Of a DNA stretch of 64,000 nucleotides, positions 43,128 through 51,642 are shown piece after piece. A program made the translations under genes and the position numbers. Source of the DNA: Bacteroidales bacterium UBA2295 (lineage in GTDB: Bacteria > Bacteroidota > Bacteroidia > Bacteroidales > Tenuifilaceae); assembly GCA_002345825.1 (NCBI GenBank), contig DDWD01000160.1, positions 1 to 64,000 on the forward strand. The letters are read 5' to 3'. The notes beneath the pieces were generated by a model. It was not told where the DNA came from. It ran no database searches and saw only the letters and a list, made by a program, of their open reading frames with translations. Position 1 is the first letter of the stretch. Each line of letters opens with the position of its first letter.

Positions 43128-45232
43128 TTTTTATCGGCGCTTGGCCATTCCAGAATAATTTGAGCTACATTATTGGCGTGGCTACCTATGGTTCGGAACA
43201 TCGACACCAGCTCGAGGTGGGTTTTGGAGCTGGTAACCGATTTGTTCACATCTTCCTTTAACCGCGAGAAGTGCTGCCGCTCTAGTTCACGGCCAAAGTC
43301 TTTATACTCTTGATATTTTCGAGCCATCTTCTGTGCCTTCTCTAGGTTCAAATCCGAAAATACTGCCTTCGCCCTTCTAAGCTGCTTTTGGGTAAGCTGA
43401 TGAAACTCCTCCAACTCCTTTTTTCCCTCGGGCGAGAATTCATGATTAGCCTGTAACCACCATCGAGCCCGTTCCAACAAATTTGTCGAAACGATATCGG
43501 CAATCTGTTCTAGCTCCTTTACGGCGTACATAATCTGAAAAGCCTCCTGTATGCTCTGTTCAGTAACGTCCTGTCGGGTTAGGCTTAGTAAGTATGCATT
43601 AATTTGATCCCGAAGGTAATCAACTTTCACCTCGTCACGCTCAATTCGGCTTAGGGGCGATTTGTCCTTGGCTATAAAGGGTTTAATGATATCATTTACC
43701 ATCCTGTCCACAATCTCGCTAAGCCTTATCACTTCTTGTTTGGCCAGTTTTAGCGCAACAGCAGGAGTTGAGAGTAGACTTTTATCGAGAAATTTTGTTG
43801 AGAAGGTCGGGCTTTTGGGTGGCTTGGGTGGCATTAGCCAGTCGATAAATCGTGCGTAAAGGTTGGTAAACGGAAGCACAACTAGCGTAAGCAAAACGTT
43901 GAAAATAGTGTGGGCATTTGCTATTAGCCGGGGAGTATTCTCAGCGGCTGCGTGTGTCCCTAACGATATGGTATCGGGGGTTATGTGTCTCACAAGCTGC
44001 GCAAAGGGGTCAATAATCCACACCAGTATAATTACACCCACCAGTTTGAAAAGGGTATAGGCCATGGCCACTTTCTGGGCCTCTCGGCTCGATGTTATCC
44101 CTGCTATTATCCCTGTAATTGATGTCCCCAGGTTGGCGCCCAGCAGCAAGGGGATTGCGGCCTCGAGGCCTAGTAGCCCCTGCGTGGCTAGCGTTAGCAT
44201 AATGCCTATAAATGCAGCGCTACTTTGGATAAGTGCCGTAAAAATGGTGCCTGCTATTATTCCCAGGATGGGTTTTTGTAGCTTGCCCAGTAAATCGATA
44301 AAGGGCTCGAAGGTTCTGAGCGGGTACATCGCCTCGCTCATAAGGTGCATTCCAAAGAAAAGGATTCCGAAACCCAGAATGGCCTCGCCAGCAAACCTTA
44401 CGCCTTCCTTTTTGCCAAATGCATTTAGTGCAAACCCGAGGGCAACAAGCAGAAGGGAGTAGTCGGCAATTCTAAACGCAATAAGCTGCACGGTGATGGT
44501 GGTTCCTATGGCTGCGCCAAAGATCATTCCAATGGTTTGCCTAAACTTTAAAAGGCCCGATTGCACAAACCCAACTAGCATAACAGTGGTGGCGCTGCTG
44601 CTTTGGGTTACCATGGTGATAAACGCACCAAAACCCGTTGAGTATATTCTGTTTTGTGTTAGGGTGCCAAGCACCGATCGAATCTTATCGCCTGCACTAT
44701 GTCTAAAGCCTGTGCTCATTAGGTTTATACCCATGAGGAACAGGGCAAGGCCACCTAACAACCCAACGCTTAGCATCAGCACCCAGTTTTGCTTACGGGC
44801 GTATGCTGTAAATATCACAAACGATTCAAGATTTTTAGTTTGGATTTTGGCGGCCACCTGGTATTCGCCCGGCTCGCTCCCTAGGGTTAGCCAGCAATGG
44901 GCTTCGCCCAGGCTGTCGGTGCGCGTGTAAAGTGGTTCTACAGCGGACCCTTTAGCATCATCGGGGCTCTGAATTACTTCAAAGTATACCCTAACATTGG
45001 CCTTGGACCGATAAAGGCTATCGGTAACCCTTATGGCAAAAGGCTTGCTCAACTTTTTTTCAGCCACTTGGTATTGGTTGTTGCCCGAGAGCTTTGAGTT
45101 GAGCCCCTTGCCAAGTCTTTCTATTCGGTAGTTAATGGTCTCATTCGAGATGAGGGCAGAGCTATCCCTCTCGTTGGCTAGGCCTAACGAGGCAATTAGG
45201 AAAAATGCTATGGCGGCTATTAGTCTGTACAC
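43124..45232 (-). CDS. Na/Pi cotransporter family protein with exported N-terminal domain and PhoU-like tail
   Basis: A 702-residue inner-membrane protein. A signal peptide (1-19) is followed by an exported domain (about 60-140) that resembles an invasin-type Big_1 Ig fold (RTDSLGEAHCWLTLGSEPGEYQ). About 150-480 is the Na/Pi cotransporter core with two inverted repeats, including QSSSATT (210-216) and IQSSAAFIGI. About 500-690 is a cytoplasmic PhoU-like helical domain. Such transporters move phosphate with sodium, or export it, and PhoU-like domains tie activity to phosphate status. The exported Ig-like N-terminus is unusual for the family. No neighbouring phosphate genes were seen. Confidence 0.88.
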   Translation of the reverse strand: MYRLIAAIAFFLIASLGLANERDSSALISNETINYRIERLGKGLNSKLSGNNQYQVAEKKLSKPFAIRVTDSLYRSKANVRVYFEVIQSPDDAKGSAVEPLYTRTDSLGEAHCWLTLGSEPGEYQVAAKIQTKNLESFVIFTAYARKQNWVLMLSVGLLGGLALFLMGINLMSTGFRHSAGDKIRSVLGTLTQNRIYSTGFGAFITMVTQSSSATTVMLVGFVQSGLLKFRQTIGMIFGAAIGTTITVQLIAFRIADYSLLLVALGFALNAFGKKEGVRFAGEAILGFGILFFGMHLMSEAMYPLRTFEPFIDLLGKLQKPILGIIAGTIFTALIQSSAAFIGIMLTLATQGLLGLEAAIPLLLGANLGTSITGIIAGITSSREAQKVAMAYTLFKLVGVIILVWIIDPFAQLVRHITPDTISLGTHAAAENTPRLIANAHTIFNVLLTLVVLPFTNLYARFIDWLMPPKPPKSPTFSTKFLDKSLLSTPAVALKLAKQEVIRLSEIVDRMVNDIIKPFIAKDKSPLSRIERDEVKVDYLRDQINAYLLSLTRQDVTEQSIQEAFQIMYAVKELEQIADIVSTNLLERARWWLQANHEFSPEGKKELEEFHQLTQKQLRRAKAVFSDLNLEKAQKMARKYQEYKDFGRELERQHFSRLKEDVNKSVTSSKTHLELVSMFRTIGSHANNVAQIILEWPSADKN

Positions 45233-45668
45233 TCAATTAATCAAAAAAAGGAAATGTAAAGTAACTCAATTTTCGCACACAATTTAATTCCCTGATATAT
45301 AGTCAATTAACCATCTTTAAGGCTTATATATGCTTAGTAATGAATAACTAAATTGTTTATACAAATACTTTGTGAAACTCTGTGTAATCCTTCGTGAAAC
45401 TTTAACTTCGTTGAGCTCTCCGCCGGCTGGCGGATCGGTTGTGTTATAACCTCTTTTACTATTACACAAAAAACACAAAGACTTGTGCTGAGCTAGTCGA
45501 AGTAAGACACAAAAATCGCACCTGCCTGCACTGCCGTTTAGGTAGGCAGGAAGAATAATATTTAAAGTACATAAATACAGGCATATATGCGTTAATATTT
45601 TGCTTGCGAAAGTTGAGTAAAGTAAAAATAGCAATAAATACCTTTTGTTGAAATTATTGAGGTTATAT
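45233..45668. other. Non-coding intergenic region with dispersed palindromic repeats
   Basis: This 436-bp stretch separates the Na/Pi transporter and VanZ-like genes. I find no believable gene in it. It contains CCGCC-GGCT-GGCGG (45420-45433), an imperfect tract of GTGAAACTCTGTGTAAT-type words (45371-45402), and a 7-bp stem CCTGCCT/AGGCAGG (45521-45550). The last shares the CTGCC/GGCAG word with the internal palindrome of the 3218-3332 element. This looks like a graveyard of short repeats, not a regulated promoter. Confidence 0.55.
45521..45550. repeat. GGCAGG-type palindrome
   Basis: CCTGCCT (45521-45527) pairs with AGGCAGG (45544-45550) across a 16-nt loop. The same word is found in the small stem at 3251-3271. 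Both occur in gene-free DNA, suggesting a dispersed repeat family. Confidence 0.45.
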
Positions 45669-46058
45669 CTAAATCCAACTAGCCGTTATTCTGTTTACCA
45701 ATCGGTATAAAACCACAGCCATTATGCCGCCAAGCACGTTGGCCATAAAATCGTATAAACTCCCGCTGCGCGTAGGCAGCAGAAAGTACTGTAGCAGTTC
45801 AATTATTAGCCCATAGGCTATCGATATGCTCAACGCAAAGGTTATCGCTCTGTTGGTTAATTGTCCTTGCAGCCTAAGCGAGTTTCGTTCCGAAAGAATG
45901 AATAGGGCCAGCACAAAAAAAAGTGTAAAGTGAACCAGCTTATCGAAATGTGGAATTTGAAGTAAGGAATTTTTTGGGATACTACTGCTTGGGAGGGTAG
46001 TGGCCAGAATAATTATTATTGTCCAAACGCTAGATTTCCAATACTTTAATACATTCAT
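45669..46058 (-). CDS. VanZ-like membrane protein
   Basis: A 129-residue membrane protein with four predicted helices. Family marks are the HFDKLVHFTLFFVLALF segment, the YGLIIELLQYFLLPTRSGSLYD motif with its acidic residue and Arg, and DFMANVLGG. VanZ-like proteins were first seen beside vancomycin-resistance genes, but most, like this one, are stand-alone and of unknown function. There is no glycopeptide-resistance context here. Divergent from ileS, 191 bp away. Confidence 0.88.
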   Translation of the reverse strand: MNVLKYWKSSVWTIIIILATTLPSSSIPKNSLLQIPHFDKLVHFTLFFVLALFILSERNSLRLQGQLTNRAITFALSISIAYGLIIELLQYFLLPTRSGSLYDFMANVLGGIMAVVLYRLVNRITASWI

Positions 46059-46132
46059 TGCTTCGAGGATTTAGGATGCAATTTACCACACAAAATTCGA
46101 ACAGCCAAAATAGTCCTTTTCGGGTAATATGA

Positions 46133-46163
46133 TTTGTTTTTATCATGCTGTAACCTATCTTTG
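46133..46163 (+). promoter_or_regulatory. Promoter of ileS
   Basis: TTTG (46133-46136), a 19-bp spacer and TATCTTTG (46156-46163) match the Bacteroidota sigma consensus fully. This is the best promoter in the window. It implies a leader of about 80 nt before the GTG start at 46250; I see no T-box or other riboswitch in that leader. Confidence 0.75.
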
Positions 46164-46249
46164 TGGGATTTTAATTAAAGGTAAATAATTACGCTTAATA
46201 TGGCGTAACTATTTGTTTTTCTTATTTGTAATAATAATACAGTAGTCAA

Positions 46250-49200
46250 GTGAAAGCCAAGTTTAAAGAGTACAAAGGGTTAGATTTATCGCAGGTAAAC
46301 AAGGATGTTCTTAAATCCTGGGAAGAGAATGATACATTTCGTAAGAGTTTAACCATTCGCGAGGGGCACCCAGCTTACGTTTTTTACGAGGGTCCTCCAT
46401 CTGCCAATGGTATGCCAGGCATTCATCACGTGATGGCCAGAGCCATTAAGGACATTTTTTGTCGATATAAAACCCAGCAAGGCTTTCAGGTGCACCGCAA
46501 GGCCGGATGGGATACCCATGGCTTACCCGTAGAACTTGGCGTTGAGAAACTGCTTGGTATTACCAAGGAGGATATTGGAAAATCTATTACCGTTGAGGAG
46601 TACAACCAAACCTGTAGGCGTGAGGTGATGAAGTACACTGACCTGTGGGAGGATCTTACCCAAAAGATGGGCTACTGGGTCGATATGGACGACCCGTACA
46701 TCACATACGACAACCGTTACATCGAAACCCTTTGGTATCTTCTTAAGCAGCTATTCGAGAAGGGATTACTCTACAAGGGCAAGACCATTCAACCATTCTC
46801 TCCTGCTGCAGGAACCGGATTAAGCACACACGAGCTTAACCAGCCCGGGTGCTATCGCGATGTGAAGGATACAACAGCTGTGGCGCAGTTCAAGGTGGTT
46901 CGCAACGAGAAATCGGAATCTTTTTTCAGCGATATAAATACCGATTTATTCGTTTTGGCTTGGACTACCACACCTTGGACATTGCCATCTAACACTGCAC
47001 TTGCCGTTGGACCTAAAATAAAGTACGTTAAATTAGCCACCTATAACCCATATACGGGCGATCCCATAACCGTTATCCTTGCTAAGGATTTGCAAAACGC
47101 ATACTTTAAGCCCGAGAATGCTGAGCTATCTTTTGACGACTACAAACCCGGCGACAAGATTATTCCATTCAAAGTGTTAGCCGAGTACGTTGGAACCGAC
47201 TTGGTAGGTATTCAGTACGAGCAGCTTTTCCCATTCGTTAAGCCCGAAGGCGATGCATTCCGCATTATTGCTGGCGATTACGTTACAACCGAGGACGGTA
47301 CGGGTGTGGTTCACATAGCGCCCACCTTTGGTGCCGACGACGATCGCGTGGCCAAGGTGGCTGGCATCTCGCCACTTATCCTTCGCGATAAGCAGAATAA
47401 CCCCGAGCCCATGGTCGATCGAACTGGTAAATTCTACTCAATCGATGATTTAGATCCCGAATTCTTAAAGAATTACGTAAACGTTGATGCCTATAAAGAA
47501 TTTGCCGGTTGTTTTGTAAAGAACGACTACAACCCCAATCCTCCCGCCGATGGATCGTCGCTCGATGTGGATCTGAGCGTATGGCTTAAGAAGGAGGGAA
47601 GGGCTTTCAAAATAGAGAAGCATACCCACAACTACCCACACTGCTGGCGAACTGATAAGCCAATCCTTTACTACCCGCTCGACAGCTGGTTTATTAAAAC
47701 CACTGCCGTTAAGGAGCGAATGCTTGAGCTGAACAACACCATCAACTGGAAACCTGCAAGCACAGGAACTGGACGATTTGGTAAATGGCTCGAGAACTTG
47801 GTGGACTGGAACCTCTCGCGCTCGCGCTACTGGGGTACTCCACTTCCCATTTGGGTAACCGACGATCGCCAGGAACTTATCTGCATTGGTTCGGTTGAGG
47901 AGTTGAAGACCGAGTGCGAAAAATCGGTTAAGGCAGGCTTTATGTCAACCAATCCGCTTGAAGCGTACCAACCAGGAGATAACTCCAAGGAGAACTACGA
48001 GAAGTTCGACCTGCACCGCCCATTTGTTGACGATATCGTGCTGGTTTCGGCATCGGGAAAAAAGATGTTCCGCGAGCTCGACTTGATAGATGTTTGGTTC
48101 GACTCGGGTGCTATGCCCTACGCTCAGATTCACTATCCATTCGAGAACAAGGAGAACTTTGGCGTAGAGTTCCCATCCGATTTTATTGCCGAGGGCGTAG
48201 ACCAAACCCGTGGATGGTTCTTTACCCTCCATGCCATTTCCACCATGCTGTTCGATTCGGTGGCGTTCAAGAATATTATATCCAACGGTTTGGTGCTCGA
48301 CAAGAACGGTAACAAGATGAGCAAGCGCTTGGGGAACGCAGTTGATCCATTTGATGTGATTGAAAAGTACGGATCCGACCCGCTCCGCTGGTACATGATT
48401 ACCAACGCCCAGCCATGGGATAACCTGAAGTTTGATATCGATGGGGTAGATGAGGTGAAGCGCAAGTTCTTCGGAACGCTATACAACACCTACTCATTCT
48501 TCTCGCTATACGCCAACGTTGATGGCTTTTCCTACAGCGAGCCCGAGGTACCCATTGCCCAAAGACAGGAGATTGACAGGTGGATTATGTCGCTGCTAAA
48601 CACCCTAATTGCCGAGGTTGAGGATGCCTACAACAGCTACGAACCAACCCGCGCCGGTAGGGCAATTCAAGATTTTGTGATTGAGAATTTGAGTAACTGG
48701 TATGTTAGGCTAAACCGCAAGCGCTTTTGGGGTGGTGAGTACGATACCGATAAGATTGCTGCATACCAGACCCTATATACCTGTTTGGAGACAGTGGCTA
48801 TGCTGGCCGCTCCAATAGTACCATTCTTTGCCGACCAGCTTTTCACCGACCTTAATGCCGTTACATCGCGCTACAGCGAGGATAGCGTGCATCTATCAAC
48901 ATTTCCCAATGCTCAAATGGAGCTTATCGATAAAGATTTAGAGGAGAGAATGGAAATTGCCCAAAGCCTTTCATCAATGGTGCTTGGCCTAAGGCGCAAG
49001 GTGAATATCAAGGTAAGGCAACCACTAAGCAAAATGATGGTTCCTGTGCTCAACGAGCAGTTCCGTAAGCAACTTCAAGGTGTTGAGAATCTAATCCTAG
49101 CCGAAGTGAATGTTAAGGAGCTCGAGTATCTCGATGATTCAACTGGGATCCTTGTTAAGAAGATTAAGCCAAACTTTAAAACCCTTGGCCCTCGTTTTGG

Positions 49201-49690
49201 CAAGTCGATGAAGGAAGTTTCTGCTGCCATTATGGGAATGTCTCAGGCTGATATCAGCCAAATTGAGCGTAATGGAGAGTTTGACATTACGGTTGCTGGC
49301 GAAAATCAGGCAGTAACACTGGAAGATGTAGAGATCATCTCCGAAGACATTCCAGGCTGGCTTGTGGCCAATGAGGATAGGCTTACCGTGGCCCTGGATG
49401 TAACCCTTACCGAAGAGCTTAAGCAGGAGGGTATTGCCCGCGAGCTGATTAATCGTATTCAGAATTTACGCAAAGATGCTGGTTTTGATGTAACCGATAA
49501 GGTTAAAATCAGTATATTAAAGCATGAAATAATATCACAGGCTATTGAAACTCATAAGGAGTACATTGCAAGCCAAACGCTTGCCCGTGAAATACTAATG
49601 GTAGATGCAATGCCCTGTGGAAGCACATCGAGCGTTGAGCTCGATACCGACCTATTTACATCAATTAAGGTTGAAAAGATTGATGCGTAG
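46250..49690 (+). CDS. ileS: Isoleucyl-tRNA synthetase
   Basis: An 1146-residue class I aminoacyl-tRNA synthetase that charges tRNA-Ile. The ATP-binding HIGH motif appears as GIHH (57-60, in PPSANGMPGIHH) and KMSKR at 689-693. A large editing domain lies between (about 195-420; TTPWTLPSNTALAVG, GDYVTTEDGTGVVHIAPTFG). An anticodon-binding domain and a DUF5915-like C-terminal extension follow. Length and the GIHH variant suggest the longer, eukaryote-like type of IleRS. The start is a GTG at 46250. Confidence 0.97.
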   Translation: MKAKFKEYKGLDLSQVNKDVLKSWEENDTFRKSLTIREGHPAYVFYEGPPSANGMPGIHHVMARAIKDIFCRYKTQQGFQVHRKAGWDTHGLPVELGVEKLLGITKEDIGKSITVEEYNQTCRREVMKYTDLWEDLTQKMGYWVDMDDPYITYDNRYIETLWYLLKQLFEKGLLYKGKTIQPFSPAAGTGLSTHELNQPGCYRDVKDTTAVAQFKVVRNEKSESFFSDINTDLFVLAWTTTPWTLPSNTALAVGPKIKYVKLATYNPYTGDPITVILAKDLQNAYFKPENAELSFDDYKPGDKIIPFKVLAEYVGTDLVGIQYEQLFPFVKPEGDAFRIIAGDYVTTEDGTGVVHIAPTFGADDDRVAKVAGISPLILRDKQNNPEPMVDRTGKFYSIDDLDPEFLKNYVNVDAYKEFAGCFVKNDYNPNPPADGSSLDVDLSVWLKKEGRAFKIEKHTHNYPHCWRTDKPILYYPLDSWFIKTTAVKERMLELNNTINWKPASTGTGRFGKWLENLVDWNLSRSRYWGTPLPIWVTDDRQELICIGSVEELKTECEKSVKAGFMSTNPLEAYQPGDNSKENYEKFDLHRPFVDDIVLVSASGKKMFRELDLIDVWFDSGAMPYAQIHYPFENKENFGVEFPSDFIAEGVDQTRGWFFTLHAISTMLFDSVAFKNIISNGLVLDKNGNKMSKRLGNAVDPFDVIEKYGSDPLRWYMITNAQPWDNLKFDIDGVDEVKRKFFGTLYNTYSFFSLYANVDGFSYSEPEVPIAQRQEIDRWIMSLLNTLIAEVEDAYNSYEPTRAGRAIQDFVIENLSNWYVRLNRKRFWGGEYDTDKIAAYQTLYTCLETVAMLAAPIVPFFADQLFTDLNAVTSRYSEDSVHLSTFPNAQMELIDKDLEERMEIAQSLSSMVLGLRRKVNIKVRQPLSKMMVPVLNEQFRKQLQGVENLILAEVNVKELEYLDDSTGILVKKIKPNFKTLGPRFGKSMKEVSAAIMGMSQADISQIERNGEFDITVAGENQAVTLEDVEIISEDIPGWLVANEDRLTVALDVTLTEELKQEGIARELINRIQNLRKDAGFDVTDKVKISILKHEIISQAIETHKEYIASQTLAREILMVDAMPCGSTSSVELDTDLFTSIKVEKIDA

Positions 49691-49692
49691 TG

Positions 49693-49723
49693 TTGGTGAT
49701 ATAATGGTTTATTACTACATTTA
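49693..49723 (+). promoter_or_regulatory. Candidate promoter of the DksA-like gene
   Basis: TTG (49693-49695), a 20-bp spacer and TACATTTA (49716-49723) resemble TTTG-N19-21-TAnnTTTG, with one mismatch in the -7 box. It begins just after the ileS stop codon, 16 bp before the next ATG. Confidence 0.4.
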
Positions 49724-49738
49724 GCAAATTTTTGTGTT

Positions 49739-50116
49739 ATGGCAGAAAAGACTAGGTATAACGACGAAGAGTTGGCAGAATTTAAGGAAATTATTCTGCA
49801 GAAACTCGACAAGGCTCGCAAGGATTATGATATTCTTAAGAGTGCCATTACTATGAGCGAGAGCAACGATACTCAGGATACATCGCCCACTTTTAAAGTG
49901 CTTGAGGAGGGTGCCGCAACTCTCTCGAAGGAAGAGGCAGGTAAGCTGGCGCAGCGCCAAATTAAATTCATTCAGCATCTCGAGGCCGCTTTGGTGCGCA
50001 TTGAGAACAAGACCTATGGCGTTTGTCGCGAGACAGGAAAACTTATCGACAAAGAGAGGCTGCGCGTGGTTCCGCATGCTACCCTTAGCATTGAGGCTAA
50101 GAACAACCAAAGGTAG
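49739..50116 (+). CDS. TraR/DksA family protein
   Basis: A 125-residue protein with an N-terminal coiled coil (about 10-85) and a C-terminal zinc-finger-like region, YGVCRETGKLIDKERLRVVP (about 92-111). DksA-type proteins bind the secondary channel of RNA polymerase and tune transcription, often with ppGpp. Here three of the four zinc ligands are missing: only the first Cys (C95) remains, and the usual second pair reads HATLSIEAK. This cysteine-poor form is normal for many Bacteroidota homologues. It is followed by a terminator-like hairpin. Confidence 0.88.
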   Translation: MAEKTRYNDEELAEFKEIILQKLDKARKDYDILKSAITMSESNDTQDTSPTFKVLEEGAATLSKEEAGKLAQRQIKFIQHLEAALVRIENKTYGVCRETGKLIDKERLRVVPHATLSIEAKNNQR

Positions 50117-50143
50117 TGAGCCCATTTTTACGATATAAATGTG

Positions 50144-50176
50144 AAAGGTGGCAAGGTGATTGCCACTTTTCTGTGT
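50144..50176 (+). terminator. Rho-independent terminator between the DksA-like gene and lspA
   Basis: AAAGGTGGCAA (50144-50154) and TTGCCACTTTT (50160-50170) form an 11-bp stem with one G-T wobble and a 5-nt loop, followed by CTGTGTTTTT. It stands 27 bp past the stop codon. The lspA start lies only 25 bp downstream, so read-through is possible. Confidence 0.65.
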
Positions 50177-50195
50177 TTTTAATGGAATGGTTATC

Positions 50196-50837
50196 ATGAA
50201 AGTATCGTTACAAGCAAAGGTAGTTCTTCTAATCAGCAGCATTCTTGTTGTTGATCAGGTTTCAAAGTTCTGGATTAAGCTCAATATGACCCTTGGCCAG
50301 AGCTACAATGTTATTGGCGACTGGTTCCGCATCCATTTTACCGAGAACTACGGAATGGCCTTTGGCCTGCAATTCTGGGGCGAATATGGCAAGCTTGGCC
50401 TTAGCCTATTTCGAATAATTGCTGTAATTTTAATAGGATTTTATATCGCTTCGCTTATTAAGAAGAAGATGCCTGCAGGTTTAGTGCTGGGCATTTCGCT
50501 TATTATGGCCGGTGCAATTGGCAATATTATCGACAGTGCATTCTACGGGTTAATCTTCAGCGAATCGGGGTACGCCACTCCAGCTACGTTTCTTCCACCC
50601 GATGGTGGATATGCTTCGTTCCTGCATGGAAGGGTGGTTGATATGTTTTACTTCCCAATAATTAATACAACATGGCCCAGCTGGGTACCTTGGTTAGGGG
50701 GTGATACCTTTATTTTCTTTAGGCCAGTATTTAACGTTGCCGACTCAGCTATTACCATAGGCGTTTTATATCTTTTAATTTTCCAGCGAAACAAACTTTT
50801 TCACGAAGAAGCAAGAGAGGTTAATGTCGAGCACTAG
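50196..50837 (+). CDS. lspA: Lipoprotein signal peptidase (signal peptidase II)
   Basis: A 213-residue inner-membrane aspartic peptidase that removes signal peptides from diacylglyceryl-prolipoproteins, such as the lipoproteins in this window. I prefer the ATG at 50196 to the alternative start at 50160, which lies right after the terminator hairpin. Catalytic aspartates are D113 (GAIGNIIDSAFYG) and D183 (FNVADSAITIG). The VVDQVSKFWI start of helix 1 and FTENYGMAFG are conserved. It is longer than the E. coli enzyme (164 residues) because of an insertion at about 118-175 between the catalytic motifs, typical of Bacteroidota. It overlaps ispD by 14 bp. Confidence 0.95.
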   Translation: MKVSLQAKVVLLISSILVVDQVSKFWIKLNMTLGQSYNVIGDWFRIHFTENYGMAFGLQFWGEYGKLGLSLFRIIAVILIGFYIASLIKKKMPAGLVLGISLIMAGAIGNIIDSAFYGLIFSESGYATPATFLPPDGGYASFLHGRVVDMFYFPIINTTWPSWVPWLGGDTFIFFRPVFNVADSAITIGVLYLLIFQRNKLFHEEAREVNVEH

Positions 50838-51510
50838 GTTCGCAATAATTGTAGCAGGCGGTTCAGGCGTTAGAATGGGGGCTGATATTCCAAAGCAGTT
50901 CTTGCCCCTTAATGGGTTACCCATACTAATGCATACCCTAAAAGTTTTTCATTCGCTTGCTAATACTCCTATCATTTACCTAGTGCTTCCCAAATCTGAG
51001 CATTTACGGTGGCAGCAACTCTGTCAAGAGCATTCGTTTAGCATTTCGCATAGCGTGGTTGCTGGGGGTGATACTCGTTTTCAGTCCGTTAAAAATGGGC
51101 TTGATTCCATTGATGGTAGCGGGTTAGTTGCCATTCATGATGGGGTAAGACCCTTGGTTACAGCAGAACTCATAGAGAAGTGTTATACCCAAGCCCAAGC
51201 TTATGGTAATGCTATTCCAGCATTGCAACCCGTTGAAACTATTCGATTGGGTAGTATCACCCAAAGCAAGCTGATTAAAAGGGACGAATGTTGGTTGGTG
51301 CAAACCCCACAGGTTTTTGACGTTGAGACCATTAAAAAGTGTTACAAAATCCACTGGAAAGCTATATTTACCGACGATGCATCGGTGGCGGAACATGGTG
51401 GTGTATCCATTCGAATGGTTGAAGGGGAAAAGCAGAATATTAAGATCACAACGCCAGCAGACATAATGGTTGCCCAAAGCATACTTAGCAGCAGGAGGCA
51501 GACCTCGTAA
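50824..51510 (+). CDS. ispD: 2-C-methyl-D-erythritol 4-phosphate cytidylyltransferase
   Basis: A 228-residue enzyme of the MEP isoprenoid pathway that joins CTP and 2-C-methyl-D-erythritol 4-phosphate. Family motifs: the CTP-binding loop VAGGSGVRMGADIPKQFLPL (about 10-29), GGDTRFQSVKNGL, IHDGVRPLV, QTPQVFD, and FTDDASVAEHGG near the C-terminus. Full length. The start codon lies inside the 3' end of lspA (14-bp overlap), suggesting translational coupling. Confidence 0.96.
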   Translation: MSSTRFAIIVAGGSGVRMGADIPKQFLPLNGLPILMHTLKVFHSLANTPIIYLVLPKSEHLRWQQLCQEHSFSISHSVVAGGDTRFQSVKNGLDSIDGSGLVAIHDGVRPLVTAELIEKCYTQAQAYGNAIPALQPVETIRLGSITQSKLIKRDECWLVQTPQVFDVETIKKCYKIHWKAIFTDDASVAEHGGVSIRMVEGEKQNIKITTPADIMVAQSILSSRRQTS

Positions 51511-51616
51511 TATTTTACTTTTTAATAGTATTCGTTAAACATATAGGTATTTACTGCTTTTCAGCCGTTTCAACTATGTAAATCATAAATAATACAGGCA
51601 ATGTACCAAAAATACC

Positions 51617-51624
51617 TATTTTTG
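51617..51624 (+). promoter_or_regulatory. Candidate -7 element of the first hybrid kinase gene
   Basis: TATTTTTG is an exact TAnnTTTG match, 18 bp before the ATG. There is no recognisable -33 TTTG at the right distance. Confidence 0.35.
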
Positions 51625-51642
51625 TAACAATACTTAATTGGT

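Noticed and set aside
45317..45634. 105-codon minus-strand frame between the Na/Pi transporter and VanZ-like genes
   Set aside because: It runs through palindromic repeats, has no recognisable domain, and its composition is not gene-like.
46164..46249. Possible T-box or other riboswitch in the ileS leader
   Set aside because: The leader is short and AT-rich with no T-box sequence, specifier structure or terminator, and such elements are not expected in this phylum.
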